This document shows positions 44,501 to 52,410 of a stretch of 64,000 nucleotides of DNA, one piece after another. The notes below the pieces were generated by a model. It saw only the letters and a list, made by a program, of their open reading frames with translations. It ran no database searches and was not told the origin of the DNA. Numbering within the stretch: position 1 is the first letter of the stretch; every line of letters starts with the position of its first letter. Position numbers and translations under genes: made by a program. Source of the DNA: Cytophagales bacterium (GTDB lineage Bacteria > Bacteroidota > Bacteroidia > Cytophagales > Cyclobacteriaceae); NCBI GenBank assembly GCA_025359125.1, contig JANYHI010000068.1, positions 62,001 to 126,000 on the forward strand, written 5' to 3'.

Positions 44501-44578
44501 AAACGTAAACGATAAATAATAAAGGCAAAGCAAGGTGATGAGAATGGTGAGTACAATAACGACTCCTTTGTTACGCAT
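41558..44578 (-). CDS. secDF: Fused protein translocase subunit SecDF
   Basis: Membrane protein of 1006 residues that uses the proton gradient to complete Sec-dependent export. It joins SecD and SecF, a fusion usual in Bacteroidota. SecD part: SLGLDLQGGMHVVLEI after the first helix, a large periplasmic P1 region with a Thr/Ser-rich insert (about 255-320) longer than in E. coli, then AGIVLTMGMAVDANVLIYER in TM4. SecF part: QGLNFGVDFKGGRSYIVSF, and IGYSINDTVIIFDRIREF. Twelve membrane helices are expected. The next gene upstream on this strand is unrelated. A good terminator lies 3' of it. Confidence 0.96.
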   Translation of the reverse strand: MRNKGVVIVLTILITLLCLYYLSFTFISGNIQKDAIRFATDKGGALNLAKKQNYLDSLWNKPVYNLFGAEYTYKEVKESELSLGLDLQGGMHVVLEISPIDIIRGLSGNNQDPTFVVALQKARELQKTSSENFSSLFFKAFKDANPDKSLASLFTSAANKDRVKLTDSDADVMKFLNTEIESAIDRSFTILKTRIDQFGTSQPNIQRLQGTGRIQIEIPGADNPQRVRKLLQGVARLEFWEVVEPFDPQLSQSLGAINQLLLKEQNEKKSAAITPSADVATKSITPADTTKSALEKALSTAATDSTGNSLDSLRNATSSPLFSLSSQSIPFYYQVKDTSTINKILNRADVRSLLPRTIGFFWDVKSNPDVTPGVDDLQLNFVNIGRNGKPLLTGEVINDARLDFDQFARPAVSMQMNAAGAKTWAKVTAAASAKQPQGRIAIVLDNFVYTAPSVNGEIPNGNSQISGSFTNEEAKDLANVLKAGSLPAPTRIVEEAIVGPTLGQVAQNQGFVSMAAGLALVVLFMVAYYSKGGWVANIALLFNIFFILGILAQFNASLTLPGIAGIVLTMGMAVDANVLIYERIKEELAIGRKLRDAIKLGFDRAFMTIFDSNLTTLFTAAALYILGQGPIKGFAITLIIGITCSFFTAVYISRLVVEWMVRKGDDAKVSFETPISNIIRKRKEYNFIGNRKKAYIFSASFILVGIIIIAVQGLNFGVDFKGGRSYIVSFQKPVEATAMRNALAVGFENSGTEVKNYGGNNVMKVTTSYLVDDESDGADDKVKSALVAGISKYTGLQFSENDAQIDETHFAISSSSKVGATIADDIKNSSVEASFLALVLIFVYVLIRFKKWQYSLGAVIALFHDSLFVISSFAIARVFGFAFEIDQVFIAAILTIIGYSINDTVIIFDRIREFLGFGAKHDVKTIFNDAINNTLSRTLITSGTTLITVIVLLIFGGEVLRGFSFALFVGFVIGTYSSIFIAAPIVLDLDKNVAEGAKAEATAARA

Positions 44579-44666
44579 AACTTTTTAAATTTTAAATTTT
44601 GAATGATAAATTTTGAATAGGAGCTAACTGAAGAGCAGCTCAAAAAAGAGAGATGAAAGAAAGTGA

Positions 44667-45008
44667 CTAGGGCGCGTTTGGCGCTATGATTACCCTAAAC
44701 AGGGTTTTAAAAAGAGTAACAAAAACTTTCTTTGAAACAACAGCTACTTTCTTTGGCTGATCATTTCCAATATTTTTTTGAGGGCTAACAACGATCGCGT
44801 CATCTAGAAAAACTGCATTGCTGTGAGGAACAACATCTGATGGTGCACTAACAATGGATTGAGTAGTTTGCTCTTGTGGTTCTTTTGATTGCTTTATAGA
44901 AATATCGTTTACGGAAGCCTGGTAAAAAGATTGGGTAAGCACAATTACCAAAACCGACAAAATGCCGGCAACTAGTAACAGACTTCTTTTTATGGCTTTG
45001 TTGTACAT
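44667..45008 (-). CDS. Small membrane-anchored protein of unknown function
   Basis: A 113-residue protein with one N-terminal membrane helix (SLLLVAGILSVLVIVL) and a polar tail rich in Ser, Gln and Val. A second, moderately hydrophobic basic segment lies near the C-terminus (VFVTLFKTLFRVIIAPNAP). No family is recognised. The gene has its own consensus promoter (45034-45063), which supports its reality, and lies between udk and secDF on the same strand. The proximity to secDF may be chance. Confidence 0.6.
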   Translation of the reverse strand: MYNKAIKRSLLLVAGILSVLVIVLTQSFYQASVNDISIKQSKEPQEQTTQSIVSAPSDVVPHSNAVFLDDAIVVSPQKNIGNDQPKKVAVVSKKVFVTLFKTLFRVIIAPNAP

Positions 45009-45033
45009 TTCTTCAAATCCAATAATTGGACTG

Positions 45034-45063
45034 CAAAACTATGCATTACAAGCTAATTTCCAA
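45034..45063 (-). promoter_or_regulatory. Bacteroidota-type promoter of the small membrane protein gene
   Basis: Minus-strand TTG (45061-45063), 19-nt spacer, TAGTTTTG (45034-45041). The -33 element lies inside the last codons of udk, so the gene can be expressed independently. Confidence 0.7.
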
Positions 45064-45682
45064 CTTCCTTAATCTTGGATTTGAGATAGGTTGCTAATAC
45101 ATCCAAGCCAGCCTTGAAATGACTGTTATTCGGAATTACTAGATCAGAATGATGTTTGAGGGGTTCAATCAGGTTTTCGTATATCGGCATCACATGAAAC
45201 TGATAGCGATACAAAACATCGTCTAGATCGTAGCCACGCTCTACTTGATCGCGTTTTATGCGCCTCCCCAGTTTTACGTGGTCTTTGGCTTCAATAAATA
45301 TTTTAAGATCAATCTCTTTAGAAATTTCTTCAAAATATTGCACAAAAAGACCCTCTACAATGATGATTGGAGCTGTTTTAAACTCCAACATCTGCGGCTC
45401 GGCAGAAGGATTATTGAAAGTATATTCTTTTTTGATAACGTTTTGGCCAGCCTTCAGCTTCAGCAAATCCTCTAAAAAGGCTTCTCTATCTATCGACACA
45501 GGAAGGTCGAAGTTTTTAATTCCATTTTCATCCACCGACTGTTGCTCGCGAGGTTTGTAATAATTGTCTTGCGATATCAGACAGATTTCTTCGGGCTTAA
45601 AAAAATTAGAAAGCCCTTGCAAAAAAAAAGTCTTGCCCGAACCGCTTCCGCCAGTTATGCCAATGGTAAAATGTTTGTTCAT
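45053..45682 (-). CDS. udk: Uridine kinase family protein
   Basis: A 209-residue P-loop kinase that phosphorylates uridine and cytidine in pyrimidine salvage. The Walker A motif GGSGSGKT is at 11-18; ISQDNYYKP and FDLPVSIDREAFLEDL form the nucleoside site; IIIVEGLFVQYFEE and IEAKDHVKLGRRIKRDQVERG complete the kinase, including the lid Arg residues. Length is typical for the family. It is cytoplasmic. It is divergent from the gene at 45792. The exact nucleoside is inferred from family membership. Confidence 0.9.
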   Translation of the reverse strand: MNKHFTIGITGGSGSGKTFFLQGLSNFFKPEEICLISQDNYYKPREQQSVDENGIKNFDLPVSIDREAFLEDLLKLKAGQNVIKKEYTFNNPSAEPQMLEFKTAPIIIVEGLFVQYFEEISKEIDLKIFIEAKDHVKLGRRIKRDQVERGYDLDDVLYRYQFHVMPIYENLIEPLKHHSDLVIPNNSHFKAGLDVLATYLKSKIKEVGN

Positions 45683-45791
45683 AGGAGGTGGCCGTAAAAA
45701 TACACTTTATGCAAATGCGGATAAAATAATTTAGAACCACCTCGCCTCACTTTTTTGTATTTTTAGTCAACTAACCAACTTATTTTTACTT

Positions 45792-46184
45792 ATGTTTTTA
45801 AAAAAACATCTTAAAATGTCTTCCGGATTGATTGGAGGCATCATAACGGTGGCTGGTATAATCGGATTAATTCTTTTGTCTTACGATTTACTTTTCTCAA
45901 AACCTGATCATAAGCAAGGTGTGATAATAGAAAAAGTATTTGTTCCAGCTCATATTGTTTCTGGCGGCCCCTACGGAGGGATGCGAAAAGGAAATTACAG
46001 CATTCGAACTGCCACCGAAGAACAATGGATAGCTATTGTAAAAATAGAAACAGGAGATACACTAAATGTACACTGCCACTCTAGCCATTTTGAGACTACT
46101 AAAGTTGGCGATCCAATTCATTTTGAAAGGTACGAGGGCAAGCTATTTCATATTCAGTATTTTGCACACAATGAGGAAGATTAA
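45792..46184 (+). CDS. Single-pass membrane protein of unknown function
   Basis: A 130-residue protein with one membrane helix (LIGGIITVAGIIGLILLSYD, about 13-33) and a small polar domain with short beta-like segments: GVIIEKVFVPAH, EEQWIAIVKIETGDTLNVHC and KVGDPIHFERYEGKLFHIQYF. The N-C-H-S-S-H stretch has two His and one Cys that could bind a metal, but this is only a possibility. No family is recognised. An in-frame ATG eight codons in is an alternative start. It is isolated from its neighbours by 77 and 109 bp. Confidence 0.6.
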   Translation: MFLKKHLKMSSGLIGGIITVAGIIGLILLSYDLLFSKPDHKQGVIIEKVFVPAHIVSGGPYGGMRKGNYSIRTATEEQWIAIVKIETGDTLNVHCHSSHFETTKVGDPIHFERYEGKLFHIQYFAHNEED

Positions 46185-46261
46185 AAAAAAGGGCGTGCCT
46201 ATTTTATGATTAGTAATTTGTTCATTTTGACTAGCAAGTCGAAATAAAAATTTGTGTTAGG

Positions 46262-47419
46262 ATGAAAGAGTTCAAAGCTATATTAGGATCATTCAAGGCT
46301 GTTGATTTAACTATTCGCAAAGCAGCACTGGCAACAGTGGTTAAAGTAAGGGGCTCCTCTTACCGGAGCCCAGGGGCAAGGATGTTGATAACAGACGATG
46401 GGAAGTGGGTAGGCTCGATTAGTGGAGGATGTTTAGAAGGCGATGCACTCCGCAAGGCACGCAACGTAATGGCGAGTAATATTCCTCAAACAGTTACTTA
46501 CGATACCAGAGAAGAAAGCAATCAAAATTTGGGAATTGGGTTGGGTTGCAATGGAGTGATTGATGTTTTAATAGAACCACTTTCAGCCGATTGTCCTACT
46601 ATTCAGCTATTGCATAAGTTAGTCCGTGAAAATCAACCTGTGGCGCTGGCAACTATTTTTAATGGCAAAAATACAGTTGGAGAAAAATTATTGATTGATT
46701 CAAATGCCAGCGAATCATTAGGTTTTTCAAATGCAGCATTAAATAATTTTGTAAAAGAAGATTTAAAAAAAATAGTTGCTTCAAAAAAATCTGAAGCAAA
46801 AATGTACGAGATAGCGGGATTAGAAATTGAGGTTTTTCTGGAGCTGATTCAGCCCACTGTTTCGCTACTTATTTTTGGAGGAGGTTTTGATGCGCGGCCG
46901 GTAAGTCAACTCGCAAAATCACTTGGGTGGCAAGTGCAAGTGACTGACGAATGTGTTGCTCATATTGCTCCCATTTTTTTTCCACAAGCAGATAAACTTT
47001 CGCTTTGCCACCGCGATTTTATTGATCGTGATTTTGCGATCACTCCTTACACAGCTTGTGTACTTATGTCTCATAACTATGAATATGATCGTGATGTATT
47101 AAAAAAAATTATTCAGTCCGATTCTCCTTACATCGGCATATTAGGTCCGCGGAAGCGCTTCGATAAAATGCTGCAAGAGTTTGAAAAGACTGGACTGATT
47201 GTTAGTGATGAACAATTGCATCGTATTCACTCACCCATTGGTTTAGATATTGGTGCAGAGGCACCCGATGAAATTGCGGTTTCTATTATTGCTGAAATTC
47301 AGGGAAAGTTTGCCAGCCGCTCCGGAGGTTTTTTAAAGAATAGAAATGCACCCATTCATGATCGTGATGCGAAGAGTGATCAGGTATTTAAACAAGTTTA
47401 CTTAAATGCGTCATTGTGA
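46262..47419 (+). CDS. XdhC/CoxI family molybdenum-cofactor insertion protein
   Basis: A 385-residue protein of the XdhC family, which binds Mo-cofactor, promotes its sulfuration and delivers it to xanthine dehydrogenase-type enzymes. The N-terminal XdhC/CoxI domain has ATVVKVRGSSYRSPGARMLI and GSISGGCLEGDAL. The C-terminal Rossmann domain (from about 205) has LLIFGGGFDARPVSQLA, TPYTACVLMSHNYEYD and GILGPRKR, and closes with IHSPIGLDIGAEAPDEIAVS. The next gene starts at a GTG overlapping the stop by 4 nt, and mocA follows, so the three form an operon. No molybdo-hydroxylase subunits are encoded here. Confidence 0.92.
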   Translation: MKEFKAILGSFKAVDLTIRKAALATVVKVRGSSYRSPGARMLITDDGKWVGSISGGCLEGDALRKARNVMASNIPQTVTYDTREESNQNLGIGLGCNGVIDVLIEPLSADCPTIQLLHKLVRENQPVALATIFNGKNTVGEKLLIDSNASESLGFSNAALNNFVKEDLKKIVASKKSEAKMYEIAGLEIEVFLELIQPTVSLLIFGGGFDARPVSQLAKSLGWQVQVTDECVAHIAPIFFPQADKLSLCHRDFIDRDFAITPYTACVLMSHNYEYDRDVLKKIIQSDSPYIGILGPRKRFDKMLQEFEKTGLIVSDEQLHRIHSPIGLDIGAEAPDEIAVSIIAEIQGKFASRSGGFLKNRNAPIHDRDAKSDQVFKQVYLNASL

Positions 47420-47913
47420 AAAAAATTATTCTGCTCTCCTTAGTGTTTTTCCAGTCAGTTGGGTTTAGTCAATCTTCTCAAACCACTGAAATCAATGAGC
47501 AAGTTTGGAAGCCGTTTATAAAATACTACAATGCGCACAACGCTACTGAATTTTTAGCTCTTCATTCTAAAGATGTCATTCGCTCTCCAAGAGATAATAA
47601 AGCCATTTGGAACTGGGATAAATATTTAGAAAGACAAAGCTCTGGCGACCAACGAGACCTAAAAGAAAATAGTCAAAGAAAATTAGAGCTAAGATTTAGC
47701 GAACGAATTAGCAATACAGACAGGGCAATTGATATAGGAGTTTATAAGTCTACTTATATTTTTTATGATGGAAAAAAAGAAAGTTACTACGGTCGGTTTC
47801 ATGTTGTTCTTAGGAAGGAGAATGAAGTTTGGAAAATTTTAGTGGACACCGATTCTTCTGAAGGAGGAATAATAGGGGAGAAAGAATTTATGCAGGCCAA
47901 GTCAATGGAGTAG
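47416..47913 (+). CDS. Exported DUF4440/SnoaL-like protein
   Basis: A 165-residue protein with a signal peptide (KKIILLSLVFFQSVGFSQSS) and a small NTF2-like fold: WKPFIKYYNAHNATEFLALH, SKDVIRSPRD, ERISNTDRAIDIGVYKSTYI and YYGRFHVVLRKENEVWKILVD. DUF4440 proteins are versatile; some bind small ligands, and no catalytic residues can be named here. It starts at GTG 47416, within the last codon of the xdhC-like gene, and mocA starts 1 nt after its stop. The tight coupling suggests it works with the molybdenum-cofactor proteins even though it is exported. That link is inference. Confidence 0.83.
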   Translation: MKKIILLSLVFFQSVGFSQSSQTTEINEQVWKPFIKYYNAHNATEFLALHSKDVIRSPRDNKAIWNWDKYLERQSSGDQRDLKENSQRKLELRFSERISNTDRAIDIGVYKSTYIFYDGKKESYYGRFHVVLRKENEVWKILVDTDSSEGGIIGEKEFMQAKSME

Positions 47914-47914
47914 A

Positions 47915-48502
47915 ATGAATGACGATCTGGCAATTATTATTCTCGCAGCAGGCTCCTCATCGCGATTAGGTCAATCCAAACAACTTTTAAAAATTGACAA
48001 CGAGATTTTATTAGCAAGATCTTGTAGGCTTGCACACGAAGTTTCTAAAAATAGCTTTGTAGTATTGGGTGCTAACTACCAAATGCATAGGCAAGCAATT
48101 CATGAATTTTCGGTAGAGATTGTTGAGAATAAAAATTGGCAATTGGGTATGGGTAATTCTTTAAAAGCCGGAATTAACTATGTCTTATCTAACAAAAGTA
48201 ACCTAAACGCTATTTTGGTAATGGTGTGCGATCAGCCTTTGCTAACATCTGCTCATCTACAGCAGCTGATTGAAATTTCCAACTCCACTGTACAAGCAAT
48301 CATCAGCTCGTCTTACAAAGGCGTTCTGGGTGTGCCTGCAATTTTTAAAAAGAAACTATTTGATGAGTTGTTGCTTATACCTGACGACATTGGAGCCAGA
48401 AAAATAATCCAAAATAAAAAAGATGAAGTAATGGCCGTAGAGTTTGCCGGAGGAGAAATTGATTTAGATACTCCGGCAGATGTAAAATTTTTTTTGGGTT
48501 AA
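47915..48502 (+). CDS. mocA: MocA-type molybdenum cofactor nucleotidyltransferase
   Basis: A 195-residue NTP-transferase of the MobA/MocA group. MocA links CMP to molybdopterin to make the cytosine dinucleotide form used by xanthine dehydrogenase-type enzymes. Landmarks are ILAAGSSSRLGQSKQLL at the N-terminus (the nucleotide-binding GxSxRxG loop and Lys), NWQLGMGNSLKAGINY, MVCDQPLLTSAHLQQL with the metal-binding Asp, and GVPAIFKKKLFDELL. The closing EIDLDTPADVKFFL is typical. The position after the xdhC-like gene supports the cytidylyl assignment over MobA. It overlaps the end of the convergent MBL-rhodanese gene by 4 nt. Confidence 0.9.
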   Translation: MNDDLAIIILAAGSSSRLGQSKQLLKIDNEILLARSCRLAHEVSKNSFVVLGANYQMHRQAIHEFSVEIVENKNWQLGMGNSLKAGINYVLSNKSNLNAILVMVCDQPLLTSAHLQQLIEISNSTVQAIISSSYKGVLGVPAIFKKKLFDELLLIPDDIGARKIIQNKKDEVMAVEFAGGEIDLDTPADVKFFLG

Positions 48503-49875
48503 GTGACTAACTCTTCGGTCACAAACTCACATCCTGCAGATACCATCGCACCAAAGCCACCGTACACATTAGTAAGATTTGTAAACCCTTCTTTTTTCAT
48601 GATCGAGATGGCAGTCATAGAACGATAACCGCCACCACAATGCACTACATAAGGTTTAGATTTATCTAACGCTTTTAAGTTTTTAGGAAAATCGGATAGA
48701 GGCACAAAACTCGCTTCTTTCAAATGGCTCACGCTCCACTCGCCAGGTTTACGCACGTCTAGTACAGAGGTATTTTTTGTGAGCTCTTTTTTCATCTGCT
48801 CAGCAGAAATAGAGTGAACTGTTTCAAGTTTTCCTTTCCATGAATTAACGCCACCGTGCAAGTAGCCAACTACGTTTTCATAGCCCACCCGCGCCAATCT
48901 TAAAATAGTTTCTACTTCCGTGCCTACATCGGCAACAAGAACAATACTTTTTTTAATGTCAATCAGCGTGCCTACCCAAACAGCAAACTGGCCGTTGAGC
49001 CCAATATTAATGGAGCCCGGAATAAATCCCTTTTCAAAATCATCTGCTTTGCGGGTATCAATTACTATTGCGCCTTTAGTAATTTGTTGAGTAAACTCTG
49101 CTAACGTAAGAGGTTTACTATTTTCTCTCATCACCTGTTCAATCGGGCTGTAGCCCTCTTTGTTAATGCGTGCATCTTCAAAGAAATAACTAGGCGGAGG
49201 TAAAATACCATCTGTTACTTGTGCAATAAATTCTTCTCTGGTTTGATCTTTTAAAGCGTAGTTAAATTTCTTCTGTTCGCCTATGGTAGAAAAAGTTTCT
49301 TTACCAATATTTTTTCCACAGGCAGAACCTGGACCGTGAGCAGGATAGACCATCACCGAATCAGGCAATATTTTGATTTTTTTATTTAGCGAGTCATACA
49401 GCATGCTTGCCAATTCTTCGCTAGACATCAGGCCATCTAATAAATCTGGTCTGCCCACATCACCCACAAACAACGTGTCTCCGGTAAAAACTGCGTGTTC
49501 TTTTTCATTTTCATCTAACAATAAAAAGCAAGAAGACTCAGGCGTATGCCCAGGCGTGTGTAAAACTTTCAGGGTTAATTTTCCAACTTTAAATTCTTCC
49601 CCGTCAGCTGCGGTATAGGTTTTATAATTTGTTTTGGCTTTGGGTCCGTAAATGATGGGTGCTCCCACTTTATTGGCCAGATCAATGTGGCCCGAAACGA
49701 AATCGGCATGAAAGTGCGTTTCGAAAATATATTTTATTGTAGCGTTTCTTTTTTTAGCTAGTTCAGTATACGGTTCTGTTTCGCGAATAGGATCGATGAT
49801 AGCTACTTCTCCATCTGATTCAATGTAATAGGCAGCCTCAGCCAAACAATTTGTGTAGAGTTGTTCAATGTACAT
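48499..49875 (-). CDS. Metallo-beta-lactamase fold protein with two rhodanese domains
   Basis: A 458-residue sulfur-metabolism protein. The N-terminal MBL domain (about 1-250) resembles persulfide dioxygenase (ETHE1): H54, H56 and D58 with H63 in THFHADFVSGH, and HTPGHTPESSCFLL, FTGDTLFVGDVGRPDL and YPAHGPGSACGK. The first rhodanese domain (about 265-355) has VIDTRKADDFEKGFIPGSIN but no catalytic Cys. The second (about 365-455) has C413 in VVHCGGGYRSMTA. The likely task is oxidation of glutathione- or bacillithiol-type persulfide with sulfur transfer; given ytxJ, bacillithiol persulfide is plausible but inferred. No signal peptide. Confidence 0.92.
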   Translation of the reverse strand: MYIEQLYTNCLAEAAYYIESDGEVAIIDPIRETEPYTELAKKRNATIKYIFETHFHADFVSGHIDLANKVGAPIIYGPKAKTNYKTYTAADGEEFKVGKLTLKVLHTPGHTPESSCFLLLDENEKEHAVFTGDTLFVGDVGRPDLLDGLMSSEELASMLYDSLNKKIKILPDSVMVYPAHGPGSACGKNIGKETFSTIGEQKKFNYALKDQTREEFIAQVTDGILPPPSYFFEDARINKEGYSPIEQVMRENSKPLTLAEFTQQITKGAIVIDTRKADDFEKGFIPGSINIGLNGQFAVWVGTLIDIKKSIVLVADVGTEVETILRLARVGYENVVGYLHGGVNSWKGKLETVHSISAEQMKKELTKNTSVLDVRKPGEWSVSHLKEASFVPLSDFPKNLKALDKSKPYVVHCGGGYRSMTAISIMKKEGFTNLTNVYGGFGAMVSAGCEFVTEELVT

Positions 49876-49991
49876 AAATCAATCCTTTGGTTTAAGCGTT
49901 AAAAATCAGGGAAGGGTTGTTGTTCACCGACTTTAACGATACAAATCTCCAAAAAATTCCCTAATAAGTTGTTACTGCCTACCTTTGGCAA

Positions 49992-52115
49992 ATGAAATTC
50001 TTTCTCCTTGTTTTAATTTTCTCAACAACTTTTTTTGCGAAAGCCGACACATATCAGCTTTTTGAAGAGAAGGGCAAGGTGGGAATGAAAAATGAACAGG
50101 GAGTGGTGATCATCCCTGCTGCATTTGAATCACTAGGATGGTCGGACGGGAGTTTTTCGGTAATTGGGCAAACCACCGGCTACCGACTTAATAAGCACTG
50201 GGGTTTAATCAACCTCAAAAAAGAATTTGTTACCGCTGCTGAGTATGAAGAACTAACTTATAAAGGCGGAGAATATGTGGTGGCTCGTAAAAAATTAAAT
50301 CCTGTTTCTACTAAAACAGGATGTATTAATCTACGGGGTGAAGTAAAAATTCCTTTCGGCTACGATGGTATTGAAATAAGTGGATTACGAGCAATTGTTT
50401 TTACGCTGGCAGGAGCAAAATTCAATTATGGCCTCGCTGATTTACAGAATCAAATTTTAATTCCACTTTCTTACAAAACTATTTTTTCATTGGGCACACT
50501 ACGATATGCCGTAGAGAACAGAGAAGGCAAGTTTGCTTTATTTAGTGATGACGGAAAACCCATTACTGATTTTAAAATTGATAGTCTCTCAAAATTTTAT
50601 AAGGGGTATTCTATCGTTTATGAAAATGGGTTGCAGGGTTTAATTAATCGCGAAGGAAAAATCAAATTGCCTATTCAATATCAGGCTATAAAAATTGATG
50701 AAGAGGGAATTGTTTTCGCGAAACTTCCGGGAGAGTGGATTTATTTAAATAACAAGAATGAAATTCAAAAGAAATTTTTTGCTGATGATCTTATCCCGGT
50801 GAGCAATAAAAGACAAATTGTTAGAGCGGGTACAAAATATGGTTTATTGGATGCTGAGAGCAAGTGGCTGATTCCTGCAGTGTGGGATTCGTTGACAGAA
50901 ATAAACGGAAATCTTTTTTTGGTAAGAGCTAAAAATAAGTGGGGTGCAATTACAGATAAAAACCAAAAAATAATTTCTGTCGCATTTGATTCGATTGATT
51001 TTGAAAATGGCTTTAGGGTTTTTCTTAAGCGCAATGGTTGGCAATTGATTGATATCGCAGGAAAATCGCTAACGCAAAAATCCTATCAATCAATAATTAA
51101 GTTTAATGGCGCGAGCTGGATTGCACAAAATGGAATTTACTGGGGTGTGCTTGATGTAACGGGAAGAGAGATTGTTCATTGTGTTTTCGATTCGATTGGT
51201 GACCGAACAAAGAATTTGGTTGCGGTAAAATTTAAGGGGCAATACGGCATCATCGATAAAAATGAGAATTGGAAACTTGCTCCTCAACTATTTCCCATTC
51301 GCTTGGCGAATGATAGTCGCTATTTGTTGATGCAGCGGGGTAATTCTTTTTTGAAAAATTTAAACGGAGATATTATTTATTTTTCATCATACCCAATCGA
51401 GTTCAGAGAAAATTATTGGATCGAACGGCTGCCCAATGGAAATGAGAACAAGATCAGTTATGATGGATTGAAAATTATTGAAGAAACATTCTCCATACCG
51501 ACACAAAAATTTACCGCTAAGGGAAAAGTTTCTTTTAGTTTTAACGAAGGGCTTCGTGGTATTTACAAAGATGACAAGTATGGATTTGAGGATGTTCACG
51601 GAAACTTACGAGTGGCTAATCGGTATGATAGTATTGGCGATTTTCATGAAGGCCTTGCGCCAGTTAAACTGATTGGAAACTGGGGTTTTATTAATGCCTC
51701 AGATAAAATTGTTATTCATCCCAACTATCAACACGTCAGTTTTTTTCAAAATGGATTAGCTATCGCATCCCGAAATAATAAAACCGGCTTAATTGATAAA
51801 TCAGGATCTCGCGTTCTAGATTTCAAGTACGATACGGTAAAAAAGTTAAGCAATCAAAAATTCGAGATAGTTTCTTCCACTTTAAAAGGGAGAGTAGATG
51901 ATAAAGGCCGAATTGAAATAGAACCCAGATTTGAATTTTTGCAAGAAACAGTACAAGGTTTTTTAATGGCAATCCAAAATGGCAAGTGGGGGCTTATCAG
52001 TGAGCAAGGGTTGGGAATTATTCCATTGATTTATGAACGCTTGGTTTGGGATGGTGAAGAGAAACAATATCTCGCGTGGAAGAAAAGTGAATGGAAGAAA
52101 ATGTCAATTGAGTAA
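49992..52115 (+). CDS. Exported WG-repeat protein
   Basis: A 707-residue protein with a short signal peptide (KFFLLVLIFSTTFFAKAD) and many WG repeats (KLWG- or KYG-LI-xxxG-x-I-x-P type). Examples are NKHWGLINLKKEF, GTKYGLLDAESKWLIP, NKWGAITDKNQKI, YWGVLDVTGREI, GNWGFINASDKIVIHP and NGKWGLISEQGLGIIP. About ten repeats are visible, each probably forming a beta hairpin. WG-repeat proteins are common in Bacteroidota and their role is unknown. A TACCTTTG box lies at 49980-49987, ending 4 nt before the ATG, with no matching -33 element. It is isolated from its neighbours. Confidence 0.85.
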   Translation: MKFFLLVLIFSTTFFAKADTYQLFEEKGKVGMKNEQGVVIIPAAFESLGWSDGSFSVIGQTTGYRLNKHWGLINLKKEFVTAAEYEELTYKGGEYVVARKKLNPVSTKTGCINLRGEVKIPFGYDGIEISGLRAIVFTLAGAKFNYGLADLQNQILIPLSYKTIFSLGTLRYAVENREGKFALFSDDGKPITDFKIDSLSKFYKGYSIVYENGLQGLINREGKIKLPIQYQAIKIDEEGIVFAKLPGEWIYLNNKNEIQKKFFADDLIPVSNKRQIVRAGTKYGLLDAESKWLIPAVWDSLTEINGNLFLVRAKNKWGAITDKNQKIISVAFDSIDFENGFRVFLKRNGWQLIDIAGKSLTQKSYQSIIKFNGASWIAQNGIYWGVLDVTGREIVHCVFDSIGDRTKNLVAVKFKGQYGIIDKNENWKLAPQLFPIRLANDSRYLLMQRGNSFLKNLNGDIIYFSSYPIEFRENYWIERLPNGNENKISYDGLKIIEETFSIPTQKFTAKGKVSFSFNEGLRGIYKDDKYGFEDVHGNLRVANRYDSIGDFHEGLAPVKLIGNWGFINASDKIVIHPNYQHVSFFQNGLAIASRNNKTGLIDKSGSRVLDFKYDTVKKLSNQKFEIVSSTLKGRVDDKGRIEIEPRFEFLQETVQGFLMAIQNGKWGLISEQGLGIIPLIYERLVWDGEEKQYLAWKKSEWKKMSIE

Positions 52116-52150
52116 TTTTGCCTCCAAGCAGATGCAAAATAATCCATTTT

Positions 52151-52178
52151 TTGGATCAGCCTTTATATAGTATCTTTA
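52151..52178 (+). promoter_or_regulatory. Probable promoter of tatA
   Basis: TTG (52151-52153), 17-nt spacer and TATCTTTA (52171-52178), one mismatch from TAnnTTTG. The predicted transcript start is about 13 nt before the ATG at 52198. Confidence 0.55.
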
Positions 52179-52197
52179 CATACTTAATTCATTTTAT

Positions 52198-52407
52198 ATG
52201 AGTACTTTATTTTTGATTGGAATGCCTGGAATGGGCGAGTGGGTGATAATCGGATTATTTGTCTTGATTTTCTTTGGTGCAAAAAAAATACCCGAGTTTG
52301 CAAAAGGTTTGGGAAAAGGCATTCGTGAATTTAAAGATGCCGTGAAAGACGTAAAGAAAGAGGTGGATGATGCAGGCAAAGAAGTGCCTAAGATTGACGA
52401 GAAATAG
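52198..52407 (+). CDS. tatA: Sec-independent translocase subunit TatA/E
   Basis: A 69-residue pore-forming component of the twin-arginine pathway. It has one membrane helix (about 11-26, GEWVIIGLFVLIFFG), the hinge FFGAKKIPEFAKGLGKGIRE that forms the amphipathic helix with the family Phe-Gly pair, and a charged tail. tatB and tatC are not here; Bacteroidota often keep tatA and tatC apart. Candidate substrates in the window are the superoxide dismutase at the left edge and possibly the pirin. gatA follows after 3 nt, an unrelated gene that probably shares the transcript. Confidence 0.93.
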   Translation: MSTLFLIGMPGMGEWVIIGLFVLIFFGAKKIPEFAKGLGKGIREFKDAVKDVKKEVDDAGKEVPKIDEK

Positions 52408-52410
52408 CCA

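Noticed and set aside
44586-44618. AT-rich direct repeats (TTTAAATTT, AATTTTGAAT) between secDF and the next gene
   Set aside because: Common low-complexity intergenic sequence in AT-rich Bacteroidota; no structure or conserved spacing.
49897-49938. CGTTAAA/TTTAACG inverted repeat before the WG-repeat gene
   Set aside because: Seven-base arms 28 nt apart are expected by chance in this composition, and there is no second site.
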